The notes under the pieces are model-generated. The model saw only the letters and a list, made by a program, of their open reading frames with translations, did no database searches and had not been told where the DNA came from. This document shows, piece by piece, positions 39,801-47,595 of a stretch of 64,000 bases of DNA (its first letter is position 1; every line of letters begins with the position of its first letter). Source of the DNA: an uncultured Clostridia bacterium (lineage in GTDB: Bacteria > Bacillota > Clostridia > TANB77 > CAG-508); contig CANDKR010000004.1 in NCBI GenBank assembly GCA_947385375.1, forward strand, positions 62,001-126,000, in the 5' to 3' direction. A program made the position numbers and the translations under genes.

Positions 39801-42605
39801 TGTACAAGTATTTCCTGTATTGTTCATTGCTGCTAAACTCATTGTAATTTGTTTTGGAACTTCTCCCATTGCAACTAAGGCTGTTATTTCGCCTTGGTCA
39901 ATACTCTCAAGAGTTCCTCCGACTCCGTCATAGTTTTCCATTGAGTTTGTTGTTATAAATCCTATTGGTGCTTTGTATGAGAATACTACTACATCAAAGC
40001 CATTTGTTGTTTTTAGTATTCCTTCAGGTGCTGGTGTTGAAATCTTCCAATCAGTTTGTGATTGATAATTTGTCACACCTTGGTTGAAGTAATACATTTT
40101 TAATTGGTCGTCTCTTCTTGGTGTATAATCATCTAATTGTATTTTTGTATTGATTATAATATTTGTTCCGTTTGTTCCGTCACTTGTACTAAAGTGTGTT
40201 TGGAAGCCTTCTAATTGAACTTTCATTCTTTGAATATTAGCTTCATCTTTGAAAAGTGTTATATTTTTAACTGCTAATCCATTTTCATATAATAGATTAA
40301 CTCCTCTTACTTCTACATTTTGTACATACTTAGGGAAGACAACTTCAAACTCTGGGTTTATGTATAAATCGCTCTTCTCTGTGTTGTTATTAAGCTCAAT
40401 TTTAATCTCAACATTGTCATTATCAACTGTTGTAGATAATTCTTCTTTACTCATTGAGATTTCAGCTCTTGTATAGCTTTTCTCAAAATATTTTTCAGTT
40501 TTAATTGGTGTAAGCGGTATAACTGAATCAGATGTACCATATCTTACTTCTGCTTTAATTCTGCTTTCAATCTTATCAAAATTATTGAAAACTGCTTTGT
40601 CATAAGTACATTTACCAATTGCTTTTACAAAATCAATTGTAAATGTTCCATTTGCTACTACGTTTTTGAAAGATACTTCGACACCGCGAACATCACCATT
40701 TAACGTAATTTCGCAATCTTCTTGTTTACTGCTATTATCTTTATTTAATGTATGTAAAACTTCACCTGTATTTGTTCTTACTTCTATAATTCCGCCTTGA
40801 TCTAATAATGTCATTAATTCATTGTATCTGAATTTAATCATTTTGTATTTAACATCTTGTGATTCTAACTCTATATTATCTTTATTAATATAGTATTCTT
40901 TTGTATCTTTTAATGTAAATTCTTCTAAAACATCATCTGTAAGTATATTTATACCTACTGTTGATGTAAATTCTGCTTCATAAACTGCATCTACTGAATT
41001 ATAGTTTGCATTTATTAAACCTTTGTTAATTGTATCTTCTGTTGTTCCTATTGAATATGTAATAAGCTCTCCAATATTAACAACTGTTGTTTTATCAGTA
41101 GAAAACTCTTTTACAACTAAATTGTTTGATCTTCCACTATATTCTTCAACTGTTGCTTTTCCTTTTAAACTTACAGTTACTTCTTCATTTCCGACATAAT
41201 CTTCATATCTTAAAACAACTGTATATATATCTTCGCCATTTGTTAAGACAGCTTCAGGATTTTGTACTTTTATAGTTATGGTTTTAGAACTTTCATCATA
41301 AGACCAATTGTCTTGTGAAAAAGTTACTTCGTTAATCTCTTGACCTTTTGTAGCTTTTAATTTTGTAGCATTTACTTCTAATGCTATTGGTAATTTTCCA
41401 TTAATTTGTGGTACTTCTATTTCTAAAGTTGTTTCTTTAGCTGGCAAGTAATTTTCATCTAGACACTCTCTACGAAGTATTACTTTTCCTTCAACTAAAG
41501 TTCCTTTTGTTCCTTCAATCTCAAAAGCTGAGATTTTTGAAATATCACTTGCAATCATAATATTGCTTGTATAAGTCCACTCTGTATTAACTGCGTCTGT
41601 TGCATTTATAGCTACTTCTTGTAAATCTTCATTTATATATGTTCCTGCTAAATCTAAATTTGCAGTTTTATATAAATCAGAAGGTTTTAAATTTTCACTT
41701 GCCTTATATCCAATTCTTACATAAATAGTAGTTGGATGAATGATATTTTCAACTAAAATTTCATTACCATTAATAATTTTTGCGCTACTTGAAGAAGGTG
41801 CTTTTATCTCTGCATCTTCTTTTTCTTTTACTTGATCTTCATATGCACTATCTTCATCCACCATAGTATCATCTGCTTCTACTACTGGTGGTGGTGTAAT
41901 TACTGATAATTCAGGTGCTTTTTCTTCTGCTGGTATTTCTGGCAATGTAGTCTCTGGGACTGTTTGCTCTGGTACTACTGTGTTTTCAGCAGGTACTGTA
42001 TTCTCAGTAGATATTGTATTGTCCGGAGTTGTAATTTCATTTGTACTAACTGTATTATCTGTATTTACAGTGTTTTGCTCTAAAGTATCTGATGATACCT
42101 CATTTGTAGTAGTTTCAGTGCTACTATCTGTAACGTTAGTATCTGGTAATGTGCCATCTAAACTAACTGTTGGTAATTCAGTATTTAGAACTTGCTCAGC
42201 TTGTAGCAATGGTTTATCTGCTTGTACAAGTTGATTTGCATTTTCCTCCTCTTCATCACCTTGTGTAGAGAAATTTAAAATTTCTAAAAATTCAAAATTT
42301 GGCTCTCCTTCATCAGTAATAGCCTTTATTGTTCCTGACTTCAAATAGCCTACTTCTTTTGGCTCTAGCTCTAGAACTAATGTCATATCTTGGTTAACAT
42401 CAGCTTTCATTTCTTTGATTTTCTTGTTATTTGCGTCTAAGAAATATGCCTCGTAATCAAGGTTACTCTTAGCAAATAGCTTGAAACCAAAGAACGAAAT
42501 ACCATCACTAGTTGCTAAAGCTTGCAAAGTAAGACCGCAATTTGAAAACGTCATAACGAATACGATAGCCATTACTAAGATTCTCTTAAGTACTTTGTTT
42601 TCCAT
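36846..42605 (-). CDS. Giant surface protein A with DUF11-like modules and poly-Asn stalk
   Basis: The 1919-aa product has a signal peptide ending ALATS (about residue 33), a Thr/Glu/Pro-rich acidic region at about 120-250, many beta-rich modules, and DUF11-like repeats at about 1090-1500. An Asn/Ser homopolymer stretch lies at about 1521-1582. An SdrD-B module (GLVWLDANKNNRKDDEEK) is at about 1592-1680, then another DUF11-like domain and a C-terminal membrane helix with a long basic tail. It is paralogous to the 1701-aa protein along much of its length. The ribosome binding site is AAAGGG, weaker than its neighbours. It is the first gene of operon I, upstream of the thioester adhesin. Confidence 0.85.
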   Translation of the reverse strand: MENKVLKRILVMAIVFVMTFSNCGLTLQALATSDGISFFGFKLFAKSNLDYEAYFLDANNKKIKEMKADVNQDMTLVLELEPKEVGYLKSGTIKAITDEGEPNFEFLEILNFSTQGDEEEENANQLVQADKPLLQAEQVLNTELPTVSLDGTLPDTNVTDSSTETTTNEVSSDTLEQNTVNTDNTVSTNEITTPDNTISTENTVPAENTVVPEQTVPETTLPEIPAEEKAPELSVITPPPVVEADDTMVDEDSAYEDQVKEKEDAEIKAPSSSSAKIINGNEILVENIIHPTTIYVRIGYKASENLKPSDLYKTANLDLAGTYINEDLQEVAINATDAVNTEWTYTSNIMIASDISKISAFEIEGTKGTLVEGKVILRRECLDENYLPAKETTLEIEVPQINGKLPIALEVNATKLKATKGQEINEVTFSQDNWSYDESSKTITIKVQNPEAVLTNGEDIYTVVLRYEDYVGNEEVTVSLKGKATVEEYSGRSNNLVVKEFSTDKTTVVNIGELITYSIGTTEDTINKGLINANYNSVDAVYEAEFTSTVGINILTDDVLEEFTLKDTKEYYINKDNIELESQDVKYKMIKFRYNELMTLLDQGGIIEVRTNTGEVLHTLNKDNSSKQEDCEITLNGDVRGVEVSFKNVVANGTFTIDFVKAIGKCTYDKAVFNNFDKIESRIKAEVRYGTSDSVIPLTPIKTEKYFEKSYTRAEISMSKEELSTTVDNDNVEIKIELNNNTEKSDLYINPEFEVVFPKYVQNVEVRGVNLLYENGLAVKNITLFKDEANIQRMKVQLEGFQTHFSTSDGTNGTNIIINTKIQLDDYTPRRDDQLKMYYFNQGVTNYQSQTDWKISTPAPEGILKTTNGFDVVVFSYKAPIGFITTNSMENYDGVGGTLESIDQGEITALVAMGEVPKQITMSLAAMNNTGNTCTDVAMLGRIPHSEATDVITGEKLRTNRNTEMITGITPADSNPISCDIYYSSNGSATKDLNDPANGWGKDPGDMSKVKSYLIVPTGAVEAGTVFKFNYGFQIPANLPYEVELYGSFGAFYNNHSDVAVMYETSSADLVGLVTEVGPKLEASMSVDIGDGKDVGEARYIKYTITIANTGSVEATEVTIENDMPLDAVLQAYTNENGYGNDNYIATDIKTLYAVYENIQPGEKKEYSYYVKTAQIPTPEAYYARTLRVKIEKDEKGYYYTEKTMEGELEVSEKVYVDLNYSVYLENKATIKAANFGDAITTNTVKNKLVKSNFDMTVNTECKTEIKPGQLFTYTNDFCNISGKDLKNVVVTLTLPNTVEYTGENEIYTYKEDGKYDLKFDEATRTVTVTFAEMKAEEAYSVYIGAKGKTGNDKNLDTFFMVSADGLEPEKSYVLSRKYVAPNIIINQTTDVINNVKENEQVKLTLEIENKGNYVAENVVFKDIISEHLKDVIVQIDGNEAGRYNGGATFTYTMLNFKPGAKFIITIIGKAQRLDGVAKTISNKAEVSVKNVGTVESNVININIEEDPYKQEETPIYNSDKTNNNNNNNNSNNNNSNNNNSGTSNNNRYPINNNNNNNNNSNSNNNNSNSNNNNSSNNNNNSTPNVNQAPKETHSITGLVWLDANKNNRKDDEEKGISGLEVELHQGRNVVKTTTTNGSGIYQFTGIEAGDYTVNFKYDGEKYISATYKGADIEEDRNSDAMNYTDGIAVTNTITISDLNLENINCGLQSRDTFDLKVDKFIAKSVVDVKGKQVSKTYDNADLAKLEVDAKKMKNTTVTLTYKIVVTNTGNVSGKALKLVDHLPKDMEFNEKDNKGWYLGNDGKLYNESLKGENIAPNEKKEVSLVLVRKMNTENTGVISNLIEIAEAESSSNVTEQKENNTSTQETIISIRTGGNFVPLTVVIVIIALGAYAIATERMIIKIENNKLKVKINTKKIYK
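37862..38040 (-). repeat. AAT/AAC-rich low-complexity tract encoding Asn/Ser stalk
   Basis: This in-frame tract encodes about 60 residues, mostly Asn with scattered Ser, interrupted by a short RYPI block. It lies between the ectodomain and the membrane-proximal SdrD-B module, where a flexible stalk would be useful. Such tracts are prone to length change by slippage. Confidence 0.85.
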
Positions 42606-42660
42606 AACTTTTTCCCTTTCTGCCTTTTGGGCGCAATACTGCTTAAATTAATATATTTAT

Positions 42661-42689
42661 ATATTACTCTTTTCATTTTCGTTTGTACA
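42661..42689 (-). promoter_or_regulatory. Possible promoter of surface operon I
   Basis: Minus-strand TGTACA (42684-42689), a 17-bp spacer and TAATAT (42661-42666). A palindrome GGGAAAAATTCCC (42692-42704) lies just upstream of the -35 and may be an operator. Confidence 0.45.
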
Positions 42690-42742
42690 TAGGGAAAAAT
42701 TCCCATTTCTCAATTGTTACAGGGTTTTTCAACATAAAAAAA

Positions 42743-42808
42743 TTACGGAAATAGCGGGTTTCAAAACACAAATTGTTAATATTAAGTTTTTATTACTTTT
42801 TCGACAAA
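42743..42808 (-). promoter_or_regulatory. Conserved bipartite upstream element, copy C, with a Spo0A-box match
   Basis: TTACGGAA (42743-42750), a 28-base gap, then the AT-rich block starting ATATTAAG at 42779. At its edge the minus strand carries TTTGTCGAA (42800-42808), an exact match to the textbook Spo0A box. A single short match in AT-rich DNA can arise by chance. Confidence 0.5.
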
Positions 42809-42856
42809 TAAAGCAAAAGCAATCCACAACTTTTGCATTGTTTGTGGATTGCTTTT
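42806..42856 (-). terminator. Terminator after the minC-linked small genes
   Basis: A perfect 15-bp stem (42815-42829 with 42842-42856) lies 41 bp after the stop at 42897. The following minus-strand sequence is U-rich but interrupted (GCUUUAUUU). Confidence 0.75.
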
Positions 42857-42896
42857 CTCTATTCCCTAACATTTCTAATTTTTATTACCTAATAAA

Positions 42897-43238
42897 TTAC
42901 CAAATATACCCCCTCCGACTTTCTCCCAATATCTCTAAAATTGTAATCATATATGTTATTTTTATGTATTCTTCTAACTTATCTCCCATTTCTTTATTTA
43001 AAAATGGTTTTAAGGCATTTAATAATTCTATTCTTGGAGAACTCTTTTCTTTAGCTATATCAATCATATTCTTTATTTTTAATATTGTTCCGATATCTAT
43101 ATCAAATCCAAGAGTTTTTTCAGAAGAATTTCCAGTATCTTCACTTTTTTCTCCCACATTCATATTAGGAATTTTCACATCTTTTTCGTCTAGAATGTCT
43201 TTAAACTTTGAAATTACTTCTGAAAAATCTTCGTTCAT
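42897..43238 (-). CDS. Small unknown protein downstream of minC
   Basis: I do not recognise this 113-aa protein. It is soluble in character and mostly helical, with an acidic N-terminal third and the segment SSPRIELLNALKPFLNKEM, which resembles a short helical interaction module. It ends ESRRGYIW. AGAGGAGGAAG precedes the ATG. It lies 14 bp after the 41-codon gene on the same strand, and the pair follows minC. The earlier terminator at 43419-43446 suggests the pair may have its own promoter. No function is claimed. Confidence 0.7.
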   Translation of the reverse strand: MNEDFSEVISKFKDILDEKDVKIPNMNVGEKSEDTGNSSEKTLGFDIDIGTILKIKNMIDIAKEKSSPRIELLNALKPFLNKEMGDKLEEYIKITYMITILEILGESRRGYIW

Positions 43239-43252
43239 ACTTCCTCCTCTGC

Positions 43253-43378
43253 TTATTGCTTTCCTTTAAAGTCTGTACTTTTAAGTATTTGTTGAGCTTT
43301 ATTTAAGTTTTTCTCTAGTTCCTCTTTATCCATTTTTGCAATCATATCTAATAACTTATTTATGTCCATATCTTGCAT
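43253..43378 (-). CDS. 41-codon small protein upstream of the 113-aa gene
   Basis: This gene is supported by AAAGGAGGG 6 bases before the ATG, by a clean stop 14 bp before the next start, and by a coding-like sequence. The product begins MQDMDINKLLDMIAKMDK, then an amphipathic helix and a lysine-rich end. It is probably cotranscribed with the following 113-aa gene. No family is recognised. Confidence 0.65.
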   Translation of the reverse strand: MQDMDINKLLDMIAKMDKEELEKNLNKAQQILKSTDFKGKQ

Positions 43379-43418
43379 TTTATTCCCTCCTTTTTTTATA
43401 TTTATATGCTATAAGAAA

Positions 43419-43446
43419 CAAAAAAGTCACGGTTTTACCGTGACTT
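43419..43446 (-). terminator. Terminator after minC
   Basis: AAGTCACGGT (43424-43433) pairs perfectly with ACCGTGACTT (43437-43446). On the minus strand it is followed by a U run. It ends the mre-min operon. Confidence 0.9.
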
Positions 43447-43454
43447 TTAATATT

Positions 43455-44060
43455 TTAGCTTATTACTATTTCATTTCCTGAAGCTTTACATATTGGATTT
43501 CTTTCCATTTTTTCTTCGACTTCTTTAACTAAATTTCCTATACGTATTTGTGTAACATCAATAGAATTTGCTGATATCATAGCCATCATATTACCATTTG
43601 CACCAGCATGTGCTAATCCTCTAAGTGAGCCTACTACTATAACATTTCCTCCTGCTACAACTTCTCCACCGGGATTAACATCTCCACAAACTACTATACT
43701 TCCTGGATATTCTTCTTTTTGACCTGAACGAATTGAATTACCAATATATTTTGTTTCAGATATCTCAGTATTTGCTTGAAAAGTCTTTTTGATAGCATGT
43801 AATCCAAGTAAATCTGATACTTCATCAAATCTAACTTTTATATGTAATTCATCTTGTATCATATTTTTTATTATCTCTGTTTCATTCTCTGAAAACAGCT
43901 TACCCGTAACTCTCATAGGAAGTTTTGAGGTTTTATAAAACTCTTTTAATTTAGGAAGTTTTATACTAAGTTCTTCTAAAATTTCATTCATTTCCGCCAT
44001 AATATTAATATTTAATACTATTTCCTCTGACTTTTGTATAATTTTAATATTGTTCAACAT
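43455..44060 (-). CDS. minC: Septum site-determining protein MinC
   Basis: MinC inhibits FtsZ polymerisation away from midcell. The 201-aa product has an N-terminal domain (about 1-95) and the C-terminal beta-helix domain with its typical signature: RSGQ near 112, GSIVVCGDVNPGGEVVAGGN, and GSLRGLAHAG, the glycine-rich face that binds MinD. Length fits the family. It lies 14 bp after the mrdA 3' part in the mreBCD operon. The usual next gene, minD, is not present here. Confidence 0.93.
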   Translation of the reverse strand: MLNNIKIIQKSEEIVLNINIMAEMNEILEELSIKLPKLKEFYKTSKLPMRVTGKLFSENETEIIKNMIQDELHIKVRFDEVSDLLGLHAIKKTFQANTEISETKYIGNSIRSGQKEEYPGSIVVCGDVNPGGEVVAGGNVIVVGSLRGLAHAGANGNMMAMISANSIDVTQIRIGNLVKEVEEKMERNPICKASGNEIVIS

Positions 44061-44074
44061 CTTTTTCCTTCCTT

Positions 44075-45961
44075 CTATATAAAGCTTTCTATTTCTGAAC
44101 GAACTTGCATAGATTCTTTAACTTCTTGTACGTTCATACCAAAATATTCTGCAATAATATCTCTTACTACTTCTGCTGTATAATATCCATGTCCACCGTT
44201 TTCAACCATAACGACAACTGCAATTTCCGGATCATCAAACGGTGCAAAACCTACGAACCAAGCATGTGTTTTAAGTCCAGCCTCTGCGGATCCTGTCTTA
44301 CCACCAACTCTTATATTGAAATCTTGGAAAATTTTATAGGCTGTACCACCACTATCGTCTGTAACTGATAGCATACCTTGTAAAACTGCTCTTGTAGTTT
44401 CTTCACTGATTTCAAAATTCTCGCTTGTATCTTGTTCTAAATTTAATTTTTTATTAACAAAGTTTTCTATCTCTGAACGTGCCACATAAGTACCATTTGA
44501 TAAGATAACATCTTTTATAATTGTTGTATTTACTTTATGTCCGCCATTTGCAATCATTGAAATATATTGTGCCATTTGCACTGGTGTAACATTGTTTCTA
44601 CCTTGACCAATTGCTGCATTTAAAGTATGTCCTTGTGTCCAACCATAACCAGTTGCTTGTTTTAAACCTTCTCTACATGCTACTTCACCGCTATTTTCAC
44701 TTGAAAGTTCAACACCTGTTTTTCTGCCAAGTCCATAAAATCTAGCATATTTCTCTAAAGTATCTATTCCCATTCTCGTTGATACTTCAAAAAAGAAATA
44801 ATTACATGATTTTTCTATAGCACCTACCACATTTAATAACCCGTGTCCTATTCCATAATCATTCATATACCAACAAGCTGGTCTATCCTGATAATTATTT
44901 ATACCTTCTACTGGGTATCTTTGATTATCATTAATTTTCTCTGATGTATTTGTAACTCCTGACTCTAATGCACCTACTGCTGTTATCATTTTAAAAGTTG
45001 AACCTGGTGCATAAGGGCTTGAGATTGCTCTAAAATGAAATGCATTTCCATTATTATAATTATCTAATTGCGTTTTTGAAATTCCTGTATAAAATAGTGA
45101 CGGGTCATAATCTGGACAGCTTGCCATTGCAAGTATTTCACCAGTTTTAATATTCATTACTACTGCACTACCACCTTCTGCCTCATAAGCCTGTCCAAAT
45201 CCACCTGTTCTTATCTTTTCTATATTTGCAGCTAATGCTCTTTCTGTAATTCCCTGTAAGTTTGCATCTATTGTAAGTACGATATTTGCACCACCAATTG
45301 CCTCTTCTGCTGTATATTCACCAGTAATCGTACCATCTACTGACATATCAATTTGTTTTATACCATCTTGTCCTCTAAGATATTCTTCAAATACGTATTC
45401 GATACCTGTTTGTCCTACTTTGTCATCATTTTCATATTCGTAGGTATCTCCTCTTCTTTCAAATTCTTCAACATTTTCTTTTCTAAGTTTTTGTACATAA
45501 CCTATGATATGTGATGCCAAAGTACCTGTATGGTATTTTCTAACTGCCTCTGAAACTACTCTAACACCTGCTAGATTTTGTCCTTGTTCTTCTAGCTGTT
45601 GAACACTTCCATCACTGATTGATTTAGAAATTTGTAATGTTTTTGTTGCTGACGAATATCCTTGTGTCGTAATTGCATATCTTATAGCTAATATCTGTAA
45701 AATCTCTTCTGGATTGTCATTATCTATATTGTATTTATCTCTCATTATATAAAATGCTTCTTCTGGTGACGCTGCTGCTGGTATTTTATATTTCTCACGC
45801 CACTCAGCCAGTTCTTCTTCTGAATTAAAGACAAATCCAAATTCCGGCTCTATACAAATTGGAAATGGGTTTATATATGTATCTCCATTTTGTTTAAGTA
45901 TATTTGTCATTAATAATATTGAATCATTAAGAACTTTATCATCAACATTAGTTTTATACAT
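44075..45961 (-). pseudogene. mrdA: Penicillin-binding protein 2, main part (frameshifted from its N-terminus)
   Basis: This 628-aa reading frame holds most of a class B PBP, the transpeptidase of lateral wall elongation. It has the dimerisation region and the transpeptidase domain with STFK (about residue 323), SCN (about 384) and KTG (about 556). It lacks the cytoplasmic and membrane N-terminus, which is encoded in another frame by the gene at 45963-46217. Reading the frame upstream of its ATG gives ASLE before MYKTNV, which restores a normal PBP2 sequence if one base near 45974 is skipped. It is therefore a single-base frameshift: sequencing error, recent mutation, or less likely a recoding site. 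Catalytic motifs are intact. Confidence 0.9.
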
Positions 45962-45962
45962 T

Positions 45963-46217
45963 TCAAGAGATGCACCGAAGTTCCGTTGATACTAAATTAA
46001 CACCTGTCCTATCTGAAATAGAACCTCTTGCAGCTTCAATTTTACCTTCTCTAGTCAGTCTAGTGTTCGAGTTTTCTCTATATTCAGCGCCATCTACTAT
46101 TTGCATATTGAACAACTGAACAAGAATGACAATTCCAACAAAATATGCACAAGCAGTTAATATATTATATCTAAAATTAGACTTTTCCAGCTCACTCTTC
46201 TGCCTCAGTTTCCTCAC
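45963..46217 (-). pseudogene. mrdA: Penicillin-binding protein 2, N-terminal part (frameshifted)
   Basis: This 84-aa reading frame contains the cytoplasmic tail, the membrane helix (about residues 20-41) and the start of the periplasm-facing region with RGSISDRTGVNLVSTEL, the conserved RGxIxDRxG motif of class B PBPs. It then runs into a TGA. The rest of PBP2 continues in the next frame. Its stop and the next ATG are separated by a single base, so re-initiation is conceivable but would give a protein without a membrane anchor. It starts 5 bp after mreD. Confidence 0.9.
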
Positions 46218-46222
46218 CTCAC

Positions 46223-46756
46223 CTAAAAATATCTTGTAAGTATATTATTTTTCTTAAAGTTTCTATCTACTTTGTAACCTAAATTTTGAATAAGTGGATA
46301 TAACAAGATAGTTATTAAAACATTATATATTACTTCAAAAACAACTATTCTCATAAATCTTAACCACTCAAAATCATATCCAATAATTGCTCCACTTAAT
46401 ATGTAATACCCTAGTTCATATACGATTGTTGAACCTATAACCATTAGCAATATCTTGAACTTACTCTCTTTCGAGAAGTTCTTATCGAAATACGCTCCTA
46501 AATAGCCCACAACGCAAAGCATAATTGCGGTAATACCAATTACCCTTCCATACAATAAATCAAGTATAATGCCCATTATAATTCCAAATATGATAGCTTC
46601 AGTTGCATTTGCGAAAAGACCTATCCATAAAATAAGAATTACAAACAAATTTGGCATTACTCCTGCAATTTGTAAATGTGGAAAAAGGTTTGCTTGCAGT
46701 ATATATATAATTACAAAGGTTATAAAAAATAACACTGATATTCCTAATTTTTTCAT
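46223..46756 (-). CDS. mreD: Rod shape-determining protein MreD
   Basis: MreD is an integral membrane component of the elongasome. The 177-aa product is hydrophobic throughout with about five membrane helices and the characteristic LQANLFPHL and GIIMGIILDLLYG segments. It lies between mreC (9 bp) and mrdA (5 bp) in the standard order. Confidence 0.93.
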   Translation of the reverse strand: MKKLGISVLFFITFVIIYILQANLFPHLQIAGVMPNLFVILILWIGLFANATEAIIFGIIMGIILDLLYGRVIGITAIMLCVVGYLGAYFDKNFSKESKFKILLMVIGSTIVYELGYYILSGAIIGYDFEWLRFMRIVVFEVIYNVLITILLYPLIQNLGYKVDRNFKKNNILTRYF

Positions 46757-46765
46757 ATTATTTCC

Positions 46766-47581
46766 TTACTCAGCTATAATTAAAACATTATTTACAGTTG
46801 AAAAATCTACTGCTGGCTCAACTATTGCATACCTATCTATAACATTACTTGTTGTTACTATCTCTTTTATTGTTCCAATATGTATTCCTTTTCTATAAAT
46901 TCCACCAAGTCCTGAAGTTGATACTGTATCGCCATGTATTAATTCTGCTCCTGTTGGAATAAAGCTCGCTCTTAAGCTTTGATCATTATCTAGAGTTCCT
47001 TTACAAATAATACTTTGTTCAGTAGTACTTATAGAACAGCTTACTGTACTTGCTGGATCTATAATAACTTGTACTTTTGCAGTATTATTTGTAACAGAAA
47101 TTACGTGTCCTACAAGTCCTTTATCTGCTATTACTGTCATATTTTCTCTAACACCATTATCTGAACCTACATTTATTACAAGTGTACTACTTAAATTGCT
47201 TACATCTTTGTTTATTACATATGCTGGTATTGTTTCATATTCAGCATATTTCTGTGTTAAATTCATATATTCTTGCATTGTTTCATTATCTGCTTTTATT
47301 ATTTCAAGCTCTCTTATTTGCTCTTCTAAGTTGCTATTTTGCTCTTTTAATTCTGCATTCTCAGCTATTAAATCTTCCATATTTGAAAAATATGTATTAT
47401 TCCCAGTAGCTTTATTTCTTAGGCTTATAAATAAATTCTGAACAGGTGAAAATACAGAACTTGCTATGCCTTCAAAAAAAGACAATTTGCTAGTTTGCAC
47501 ATTTGATAAAAATATAAGTAAAACTAAAATTATTAAAGTTATAATTATTCCTAAAGCTTCTGTTTGCTTATTTCTGTTCAT
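46766..47581 (-). CDS. mreC: Rod shape-determining protein MreC
   Basis: MreC links MreB and MreD to the wall synthases. The 271-aa product has one N-terminal membrane helix (about 9-26), a coiled coil (about 65-105) and the C-terminal beta-barrel region, with VINVGSDNGVRENMTVI and DKGLVGHVISV, followed by GGIYRKGIHIG. Length is usual. It lies 14 bp after mreB. Confidence 0.95.
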   Translation of the reverse strand: MNRNKQTEALGIIITLIILVLLIFLSNVQTSKLSFFEGIASSVFSPVQNLFISLRNKATGNNTYFSNMEDLIAENAELKEQNSNLEEQIRELEIIKADNETMQEYMNLTQKYAEYETIPAYVINKDVSNLSSTLVINVGSDNGVRENMTVIADKGLVGHVISVTNNTAKVQVIIDPASTVSCSISTTEQSIICKGTLDNDQSLRASFIPTGAELIHGDTVSTSGLGGIYRKGIHIGTIKEIVTTSNVIDRYAIVEPAVDFSTVNNVLIIAE

Positions 47582-47595
47582 TATTTATATCTCCT

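Noticed and set aside
45963-45990. Programmed frameshift in mrdA
   Set aside because: No slippery heptamer or downstream pseudoknot was seen; a sequencing error or mutation is simpler.
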